A DNA stretch of 64,000 nt, from the NCBI GenBank assembly GCA_032622095.1, contig CP136069.1:71387319-71451318 (forward strand). Reading direction: 5' to 3'. This document shows positions 55,576-64,000 of the stretch, piece by piece (the stretch's first letter is position 1; the number at the start of each line of letters is the position of its first letter). Made by a program: the position numbers and the translations under genes. This DNA comes from Siphonodentalium dalli. Taxonomy: Eukaryota > Mollusca > Scaphopoda > Gadilida > Siphonodentaliidae. The notes under the pieces were generated by a model, which was given only the letters and a program-made list of their open reading frames with translations, ran no database searches and was not told the origin of the DNA.

Positions 55576-56846
55576 CACCATAAATTGATTATGATGTCCA
55601 AAACGCACACAAATCACTAAATAGCTATATGACATCGGCAGCAAAAGGTTAATGTGACGTCACTTCATTGCACCGGAAGCCCACTTACATCTGGTGAACT
55701 AGCAGAAATAATATGCAAGCGAAGATATAGTGCGCTATTCTGTTCTCAGTTTGTGACATTATATCGTATGTTTATTAGATAAATACGAATTACATATTCT
55801 ATTTATCGTATAACAATGTCCAAAACTATATATTTCAAGATTATAATTGCGAGAATTTCGGCATCGCATTGATTGACGCGCACGAATTTGACCTGCATTT
55901 AGTCAGAGATGCGGCTCGGCCCCCGGCTGCCATTCAGCCAATCAGAACACACTTTTGTCAACAAACCAATCAAATTATCTGAAGGTGATATGAATTAGTA
56001 ATTGATATGAAATTGATTTATGACATAGTTTCCAACGTAAATAATGATTGAGTCATATGATAAATATATATATGTTACATTCTTCATTATGTTTTCAAGT
56101 GCCCTTTTGAATATCAGTTTGAAATTTTGACCATGCAATGAGCTAATTCAGCTGCCTTCACAATCGTATTCATAAGGTGCTCGCGTCTCTCTTTACATGT
56201 ATATCACTCTCGGTAGGTGGATAATAACTAGGCATCTGATAACTTATGTGCCCAATGTTAGCATACCGTGTGTGATTGACTTGGATTCCTCTATAATATA
56301 ATATATAATTCATGTGTTTCCCATATTAGTGCCATGCCTCAGAGACACTGATAAAACAAAGTGGCATCTTCCCTATATAGAAAGTCGGTTAATAATGAAA
56401 ATTGGGTTATTTTGGGTGATCAAGAGCTATGTTCAATAGAACAAGATACTTTAGAATTACGTTCCGAACGCGATCGGTGAATAGAGCCACTCGATTCTAC
56501 AAAATCTGTTTAATTTACATGCTAACACGTGCACTTATTTACCGAAAAATTCAGAAAAATGCTCCAATTTCACATGGGTAATCGTGTGTCGAAGGTGTGA
56601 CCCAATTACCAATCAACAACATAATGTAAAGGGAGGCGTGCTTATCGAAAGGGAAAGCGCACGAGTGTAAACTGTGATCTCGTTTCGCTTATTCACCAGT
56701 CCTGGCATCACGTGACGCATGTGTCGCATGACACCCTATTAATTCCGTCATCATGCCGGCTGTTAATTATATTTGTACAATCTGCTATATATTTTTTTCG
56801 TTCTGCATACAGTCGATTGATAGTTTCAGGACATATATATGAACAT
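55576..56846. other. no gene seen; repeat R copy 2 inside
   Basis: 56190-56335 matches repeat R at 53470. Otherwise no structure was recognised. Confidence 0.45.
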
Positions 56847-57286
56847 TTAAAGGCCCACTTAATTTTCGAATGCCCAGATAACATTATACACAACATATTC
56901 CATCTTATATACCATTTGGAAGACTATCCAAAAATATATGTATTCCACCAGAATACGGAACACTTGTGGCCTATAATAGTGTCAACCAAGTGACAGAGAT
57001 TATCAGATTCATTCCCACGTTGTCAACCCAGAATGCATCAGAATTCAAGCTGAGAGATAGAGTAATTCCCCTTCCATTGAGAATAATAGACTTTACAGTA
57101 CGGTCCGGATAAAAATTAAGCACAGAACACATCTCGGTACATCGACAAAAACAATATGTTCCCAGTTTATTCGACCGGATCAGTTGGTAATAGAATGTTT
57201 TGGAGCTTCCCATTTCAAATGGTATATAATATGGAATATGCTGTATATAATGTGATCTGGTGATTCGAAAATTAAGTGGGCCTTAA
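56847..57286. mobile_element. TTAA-flanked MITE, family C copy 2
   Basis: 440 bp, TTAA at 56847 and 57283; long inverted ends as in copy 1. The interior (CCCAGTTTATTCGACCGGAT) is reversed relative to copy 1. Confidence 0.85.
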
Positions 57287-57934
57287 CTGTATATTAATGG
57301 TTTGTGTCGAGTTGGAATCATGTAAGCATTATTTTGAGCATTTGGAATTTATGCTAATTGTAGTGAATTATAGAAGGGGCCGAAGTAGCGACGATGATGG
57401 ATTTGTTGCTTAAATTAAATATGTTTCCCAAGTGAATTTCCCGCTACATCATTTATTAAATATGCATGTATAGATCAACCACTCGCAGTTATGTTTACGC
57501 GTCCAGGCTACGCTTGTGATCACTCAATTATAAATCATGCAAATCCACCTTACCCTTTCTATACTAAATGGATTATTCCACTCAGTCATAGAAGTATACA
57601 TTGGAATGATCTATTATTCATCTCGAGGGATGTTCGGGGAAATATGAACAGATGACAGACAATAGAACGTGCAGAAGGAATTATATTGGTGGGAATTGTT
57701 CAGATAGTAAGTTCAACAAACGACCTATAATAATCATTTGTTGAACTTGTTAGCCAAACATTTCCTCAGGGATAATTACTCGTCAGTGTGGGGAATGGAT
57801 GGGTAGTCGATGGGACCAACAAACAATTTATTGACTGTTTTTGCTATGAGTTTGGCTTAAAACACCGTAGAATGTCAATATTAACATAAATTAAAATTTT
57901 CATGATGATCAGACAAACAGTATAGCCTGTAGTC
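57287..57934. other. no gene seen
   Basis: A short inverted phrase TAAGTTCAACAAACGA/ATTTGTTGAACTTG lies at 57708-57750. Nothing else was found. Confidence 0.4.
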
Positions 57935-58262
57935 CATGCTAATGGATTGAATTTTGTAATCCAAGATGGCCGCTGGCAGCCATGTTTTTTTTTTTGCCGA
58001 ATGACCCCAAAATGACTCGTTCCTATTTACATGTCAATGTTAACATCCATGACAAACAGTATGCACAGAAATTCATATAAAGTGAATTTTCTCCCGCAAA
58101 TCTGTTTTAGAGTTAAAAGGGGGTGGGTGTCCAAAAATGGTCGGGGAAAAAACTGCAGAAAACGGAAAAAAAATTGGACGCGGGGGTGGGTGGGTCCCAA
58201 CAAGGGTCGAAAGGATAAAATGCCTGAATTTTTTTTCCGACCACCCCCGGTCAGTGTGGGTG
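57935..58262 (+). repeat. repeat F, left inverted copy
   Basis: Contains CCAAGATGGCCGCTGGCAGCC, CATGTCAATGTTAACATCC, GGGGGTGGGTGT and a G-rich GCGGGGGTGGGTGGG stretch. It is the reverse complement of 63600-63925 and the two bracket about 5.3 kb of repeat-rich DNA. Confidence 0.8.
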
Positions 58263-59255
58263 TTTAGTATCTATAGAAACGGTTAAAGCTATCAGTTAGT
58301 CAGGTCACATCAGACACGATAGTTTGACCGGTGGGTTTTTTAGAGACGAAAAATTTTATTATGGGAATTTCAATCATTTAAGAAATTTTTGCTTCTAACT
58401 TTATATTCTGTTAACACAACTAGTTCCATTTGATTTGATACCAGAATAATCAGTAAATTTTAATTCTAAATTGGGCATATCTCTGTTAGAAACAATTGGA
58501 CCGAATCAAAGCTCAGTCTGTATTTTCATGTGATTAACAACAAAAATAAACAACACATTCTGCGTCAACAAAAAGGGCCATAACTCTGACAAATGTTATC
58601 GAACCAAGACCATATTCAACATTGTCCTGTATTCGCAAGTGATAGATCCACATGACATTATTATCTGACAGAAATCATAAAATAATACCTAAAGTTGACT
58701 CTGACTTTCTTATGTGAAGATCACATACCAAGTTTCATAAAATTTTGTCACGTATATTTTTTCAAGTTATCATCCGGTAAGCAAAAGTTTGGTTTAAACA
58801 CTATCTATTTTCCCCAAGATTTACAATTATGATTTTTAATATAATATTATTTTCGATAATGAAAACATGAGAAGAATATGTAAAACTAGAAGAGTAGCTA
58901 GTAGCAAAGAGCGACCTTCGTCTGAACAATTCCCTCCAATTAATATGAATCATTCTGGTCTTGTGTTATCTGTTCGTATGTTTCGCGTCCGCTTTTATTT
59001 CCTGAACACCCCTCCAAATTAATAATAAACCATTACAATATTAAATATTTATAAATGAATTGGAGAATCCATTTAGTATAGAAAGGGTTAAGCTATATAA
59101 GCTCAAACAAACATATCCGACGGACGGACGGACGGGTGGACGGACAGTGCTCATTTCTGTTGTGCCCGATCGGATGTGAGTATAAGATTGAAACCAGCGT
59201 GCGCAACAGTATCCAAACAATATCTAGTTTACGCATATAAACGCACCACACTTTC
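58263..59255. repeat. dispersed GGGCCATAACTC repeat region
   Basis: 58470-58770 carries AAAGGGCCATAACTCTG, ACCAAGACCATATTC and CATACCAAGTTTCAT; (GACG)n at 59120-59135 may be its tail. No gene seen. Confidence 0.55.
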
Positions 59256-59720
59256 AGAGACGTGGCGACAGGGAGGTTTGGGGGGTGTCAAAATTTTCAA
59301 CAGTTGGAAATTTCATACCTGACACAACATTAGTTGGAAATTTTCACACCAACAATAGGTTGAAAATGTTCTTGTAGTTTGATTTTCAAACAATTTATTG
59401 GGGAATTTATTGTTTTCGGACCAATATTTGCATATTTTCCTTCTTTTGGTAAAACATTTTGGACTGAAATGGCCATCAGTTAGAAATTTTCCAACCTTAG
59501 GGGTTGTCAGGTTGGAAATTTCCAACACTTGGAAAGCTTGTGTCCTGGTCCCTCCCCCATGGCCAGTCAAAAACTTCTAGGTAATTTAAAAAAACAATTT
59601 TGTCCTACATTTGGTCAAAATTGTCACTGGAATTGTCATCAGTTGGAAATTTTCCATCCTAAGTCGGGGTGTCAGGTTTGAAAGTTCCAACTCTATGAAT
59701 GCTTGAGGCTAGTCTAGATG
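59256..59720 (+). mobile_element. family K copy, near full length
   Basis: Starts CAGAGACGTGGCGACAGGG, then GGTGTCAAAATTTTCAACAG and repeated TTGGAAATTTTCCAACC-like palindromic phrases. Similar phrases continue at 60060-60160, perhaps a second fragment. Confidence 0.7.
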
Positions 59721-60339
59721 CTAGGAATTTGCGATTTTCTTGTTCAGATTTCAAAATTTTCGCACACCGGACCGAACCATGGTCGACCCGGTGTGTCCTG
59801 GTACATCCCCGTGGCCAATAAGCAAGACAGTCAATGACTGTGAGATCGCTCACCAGACTGCAAAGACTGATAAGACTGGGACTCTGGAGACTACAACAGT
59901 CAGAACTTTTCATAATCACTTAAAAAGAAATAGCTCTAAACAGGATATGTGGCTAGAGAGATTTCACATATGCAGATTGGTGAAAATCCACCTTGAAATT
60001 ACCAACTGTACACTACTGTTCACCCCCTCCCCCTCCTCCAGCTCAACAAGTCCCCTTTGACCGGGATACAGACTCCCAAGTCGTATGTTGGAATTTCACA
60101 ACTGACACCTCAAACTTTCTCAATTGTTGGAAATTTCCAATCTCACAAGCGCCTTTTTCCAAAACCATTTAGACATGTTTGAAGCCCAATTATCCATGGA
60201 CCCAAAACACAATACATGTATGTCAGATTAATCAGTCAGGTGGTTCCAAGGTAGATGTTTTAATGAATTTGGTATTTCAATGATTTTATTAGACACAAAA
60301 TTGTTAACTCCCCATAGCCCCACATTTCTTGACAAATTG

Positions 60340-62330
60340 ACCTCATTTTAACAAATCTTAATCTCAGTTACTTAAGGATCCTCATGATTGCTCCATACTA
60401 TATGTAAGCTAAATAGTCCAACCTCTCTTGAGAAGACATTTTAAGAATTACTATAGAGACATTTAGTTATGTCCCTGGTCCCACCCTATTTAACCTGGTG
60501 ACCCCATCTGAATAAATTTGAATCCCAGACACCAAAGAACCCTTCATACATATGATAAATATCAGTAAAATAGACCTGATGGTCCTTGTGAAGGAAGCAT
60601 ATTAAGAGGGAAACTGTCCTTCGTTTGGCCCCTATTTGACCAAGTGACCCCATTAAACAAAATCTGAATTGCAGTCAAGGAAGAACACTCCATGCTAAAT
60701 AAGCCAACTAGTTCTTGCAAACATATTTTAAGAATTACTAGTACTATGTAGTGAAATAGTTAAGTCTCTGGCTCTGCCCTTATTTGACTTTGTGATCCCA
60801 TTTTCACAAATCTGTCACCCAAGGTAATTTCATACCAAATATAAGCAAAATAGGCCATTTGATTCTTGCATAGAAGACACATCCTGAATTATTATGTAGA
60901 GAAAGAGTAATGTAGCTGGCCTTGTACCTACTTGACCTGGTGACCCTGATTGAACAAATCTGAACCACAATCACCAAAGGAGCAAGCCTGCAAATAGTGT
61001 GCCCATTCCTACATTGTATGTTCCTGGCCTCAAGCAACACAATGTATTATACAATCAAGCCTTGAAATAGTGTGATAGTGTGTCTGTCATTTGCGGACTT
61101 TAGTGACGCTATCCTGCACAGTTGGCTAGCATTACTAAATTCACCCTCTGGGGACCTCATTCTGCTAAGGCCATCAACTGCTATGGCAGACCTAGGATAA
61201 GACTGAAGTTCCCCAGTTGAAGTTGATGTTCACCCATTGGACACCTCAATTATGAATTTTATCTTCTGCAAATTAGGGGATATAGAAACTTCCTATAAGG
61301 GAAATGTAACTAACAACAATGTTAATTTGATACTATAGATACTTCCAAGAAGATGAGGCCTAAGCAGAATGAGGTCTCCAGAGGGTGAATTTGGTGATGC
61401 TAGCCCGCTGTGTGGGATAGCATCACTAAATTCACCCTCTGGGGACCTCATTCTGCACATGACAGACATCCTATTTGCCCTGTTGAACAATACATGATAG
61501 ATTGTCCCTCTTATTAATGATTCTCTGACCTGCAAATGTCAGACACACTAAATTCAGGCAGTTTGTTTAACATTGCTAGCAGTATGTTTATACAAGCTGT
61601 CAGTGACATTTTATTCTAATCTAGATTAATGACCTGTGTTTCTCTCTGTCTATCCACAAAGAGATATCTGCAACTTTAATAGAACAGGTATTAATGTTGG
61701 AAGCTGGAAATGATATCCGTTGGAAGGGATGTTGGTTGGGTGTAGGCCACTGCAGGGTGGGGTGGGTCTGGGCCATGTGGGAGGGGGATGGGTAGTGGAA
61801 TATTTCTGTAATTTCAGAAGATTAAAGATTAAAGTTTCATAACTCTGCAGATGTTATAATGGTGTCACTTTTTTCAAATTTTATAACATGCTTTAAAAAA
61901 ACATGTTAAATTGAGTAAGGTGAAAATTCCAAAAATCTGAATTTGTTTTTTTTTAGTTATGTCACTGGCTCCGCCCACATTCGACCCAGTGACCTCATTT
62001 GAACAAATTTGAATAACAATCCCCCAAAGACCCTTTGTACCAAATATGAACCCATTCGGCCCAATGAAACTTGAGAAGAAGTTGTTGTAAGAATTACAGA
62101 GTTATGGCCCTGGCTTCGCAACTATTTGACCCAGTGTCCTCATTTGAACAAATCTGAATCAGAGTCACATAGGGAACATCCACACCAAATATGAACCAAT
62201 TTGGTCTTACGGTTCCAGAGGAGAAGATGTTCAAAGAATTGTTGACGGACGATTGACGGATGGACGGACGACGGACGATGAGTGATGACTATAGCTCCAC
62301 CGGAGACTTCGTCTCAGGTGAGCTAAAAAC
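60340..62330. repeat. degenerate tandem array, about 145-bp unit, ending in GACG tail
   Basis: A phrase like CAGTGACCTCATTTGAACAAATCTGAAT recurs near 60345, 60497, 60645, 60795, 60940, 61990 and 62133, each followed by CCAAATATGAACC-like and TTAAGAATTACT-like phrases. The array ends at 62245-62330 with GACGGACGAC repeats and TCGTCTCAGGTGAGCTAAAA, a mollusc-typical 3' end. A TIR element interrupts it at 61076. Confidence 0.75.
61076..61550. mobile_element. TA-flanked TIR element N with inner hairpin
   Basis: Ends TAGTGTGTCTGTCATTTGC and, in reverse, TAGTGTGTCTGACATTTGC, about 475 bp apart; a TA dinucleotide at each end fits Tc1/mariner-type insertion. Inside, a 38-bp arm hairpin (61364-61402 with 61418-61456) and a third copy of the same phrase (61125-61163, CACCCTCTGGGGACCTCATT). 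Confidence 0.7.
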
Positions 62331-62334
62331 TGCT

Positions 62335-62700
62335 GATAAGTTTAAGAAAACAACATTTTACTACATTTGATTAAAATTGTTGACTGAAATGGTCATCAGT
62401 TGGAAATTTTCCAAACAAAGGGAGAGTATGAGGTTTGAAATTTCCAACACTAGGCAAGCTTGAGGTCAGTCTAGATGCTAGGATTTGTGCAATTTTCAGG
62501 TTCAAAATATATTAATATTATCACACCGGGTAGATAGAACCATGGTTTATAAATAGGCTATTAGGCCTGTGAACACTTAGGTCCAAGGATGGAATGAAAT
62601 TATGCAAAACCTTTGGTCTGATTCAAGGGTGTTTTGGTTTGATTCAAGGGGTGGTGCACCCCCCCCCCCCCCAACGGAGACCATCTATCCACGTCCCTAC
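62335..62700 (+). mobile_element. family K copy with poly-C
   Basis: Contains GACTGAAATGGTCATCAGTTGG, GGTTTGAAATTTCCAAC, 14 C at 62659-62672 then CAACGGAGACCATCTATCC and ACGTCCCTAC. A further fragment with the same phrases is at 63000-63175. Confidence 0.65.
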
Positions 62701-63214
62701 ATACATTATATATATGGAATTTACCCCGTGTGTAATTAGAATTCTAAGAGAACTAGACAGAAAAAATGATAATTTGATTTCAATTCTCAATTCATCCGGC
62801 GATACGAAAAACACAAATACTGTCGAATCAGTGCACGGTTTATTCTAATTACAAAGCAGTTTGAATCATTAAGCGTATCATAAATATTCCACGAATAGTT
62901 AGCAACTAATATGACTGATGAGCTCTGTCAAATTTCTAATTCCTCAGGCGATGTGAGCGGCCGAATTCCCCACTAATTATTGATTGGAAAATCAAACAAT
63001 GAGAACAATTTTAACCTATCTGTGGTGTAAAGTTTCCAACAAATGTTGTGTGAGGCATGAAATTCCCAACTGTTGAATGGTGTGATCAAAGTGGGGACGT
63101 CCCTGATGGTAAGTTTCGCACCCGGCCTCCCCCATTCCGGTGGAAATTTTTCAAAAGTTAGAGATTTCACGTATGAAATAACAGTAGTTAAGGGTGAGAC
63201 GCACGCGTTAACCA
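62701..63214. other. no gene; family K fragment
   Basis: 63000-63175 carries AAATTCCCAACTGTTGAATGG and similar phrases. No gene was recognised. Confidence 0.4.
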
Positions 63215-63325
63215 AAATGTCCTGTTATTTCAAAATGGATTTTCTCAAAATATGTCAAATTGATATTTGGTACAACCAGTTATTGTGACCCAATATTCAA
63301 GAACCATCAACTCGTTGGAAATGAT
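63215..63325 (+). repeat. repeat J copy 2
   Basis: Matches 50460-50600; ends just before the TTAA of family E copy 3. Confidence 0.6.
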
Positions 63326-63350
63326 AATCCATTTAATATAATTGTATAGC

Positions 63351-63597
63351 TTAAAGATGCATTATCCGAATTATCGCTCCCAAATTACTATTTCTTTGGC
63401 TTCGGGGGTAAAAAATATTGGATTTGAGTCGAGAAACCCATCCATCAAAGCTCAGAATGATCAGATATAGATTTTTTAAGTTTGTTATTTCTCGAGATGT
63501 GCAATTATTCGTGGCTAAAAAAAAAACAGTCGCCAAACCGGCGGTCTCGGACAAAATTGCGGACGAAGATGGATAAATCTAAAATCAAGTGGTAATA
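63351..63597 (-). mobile_element. family E MITE copy 3, truncated
   Basis: Begins TTAAAGATGCATTATCCGAA and follows copies 1 and 2 for about 247 bp before it is cut off at the start of repeat F. Confidence 0.75.
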
Positions 63598-63599
63598 CC

Positions 63600-63925
63600 A
63601 GGGGGGGGTCGGAAAAAAATTTAAGGCACGTATGGCATTTTTTCCCTTTCGATCATTTTTTGTACCCACCCACCCCCACCGCCAATTTTGTTTCCGTTTT
63701 CGCAGTTTTTTCCGACCATTTTTTTACACCCACCCCCCTTTTAACACTAAAACAGAGATTTGCGGGGGGAAATTCACTGTAAACAGCTGTATATGAATTT
63801 CTGTGCATACTATTTATCATGGATGTTAACATGGACATGTAAATAGGAATGAGTCATTTTGAGGTCATTCGGCCAAAAAAACATGGCTGCCAGCGGCCAT
63901 CTTGGATTTCAAAATTTGCAACAAA
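63600..63925 (-). repeat. repeat F, right inverted copy
   Basis: Reverse complement of 57935-58262 (CATGGATGTTAACATGGACATG, GCTGCCAGCGGCCATCTTGG, CACCCACCCCC). Its junction with the truncated family E copy suggests that it inserted there. Confidence 0.8.
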
Positions 63926-64000
63926 ATACAACACGATAACAGTTTACAGTTAGAATTACATTATTTCTCTCATTCAAAGTGGGTTTGAAGCCCAACTCAT

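Overview
This window reads as eukaryotic, most likely molluscan, nuclear DNA. It is AT-rich, has very low coding density and long introns, and is crowded with non-autonomous transposons. The mollusc guess rests on dispersed boxes such as GGGCCATAACTC, on GACCTTGACC tandem arrays, on GACGGACGG tails, and on the type of LINE and Penelope remnants. The species cannot be named from the sequence alone.

Genes. One convincing protein-coding gene lies on the minus strand. Three exons can be recognised, from 5' to 3': an I-set immunoglobulin domain exon (52075-51794), a basic then acidic linker exon (34336-34097), and a terminal exon (11135-10168) with two hydrophobic segments at the C-terminus. All internal splice junctions have consensus AG/GT and all are phase 1, so the exons join in frame. 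The introns would be about 17.5 kb and 23 kb. The I-set domain resembles those of giant muscle proteins (unc-89/obscurin/titin/MLCK group), but a membrane-anchored tail is not typical of them. The 5' part of the gene lies beyond 52 kb and was not found.

Retroelement remnants. These are a Penelope-like GIY-YIG endonuclease end near 0.9-1.5 kb with a hammerhead-like motif downstream, the 3' end of a LINE ORF2 near 54.1-54.9 kb, and a tRNA-headed SINE near 30 kb.

DNA transposons. The main theme is palindromic, non-autonomous elements flanked by TTAA. At least seven unrelated terminal families (called A, B, C, E, L, M and P here) have TTAA at one or both ends, as expected for piggyBac-type insertion. 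Several are nested (37.5-38.9 kb). Others are hAT-like (CAG...CTG) or TA-flanked. A poly-C-bearing family (K) recurs about ten times.

Layout: 0-2.8 kb Penelope remnant and CT microsatellites; 3.4-9.8 kb element E, hairpins and long featureless DNA; 10.2-11.1 kb terminal exon; 11-34 kb intron with MITEs and a 6.8 kb modular inverted-repeat cluster (21.8-28.5 kb) around a minisatellite; 34.1-34.3 kb linker exon; 34-51.8 kb intron with nested MITEs and a GACCTTGA composite (41.7-45.5 kb); 51.8-52.1 kb Ig exon; 52-64 kb repeats, a LINE end, a 145-bp tandem array and a 6 kb inverted-repeat-bounded block. The intronic inverted repeats would be transcribed with the gene and could fold its pre-mRNA, notably around the linker exon.
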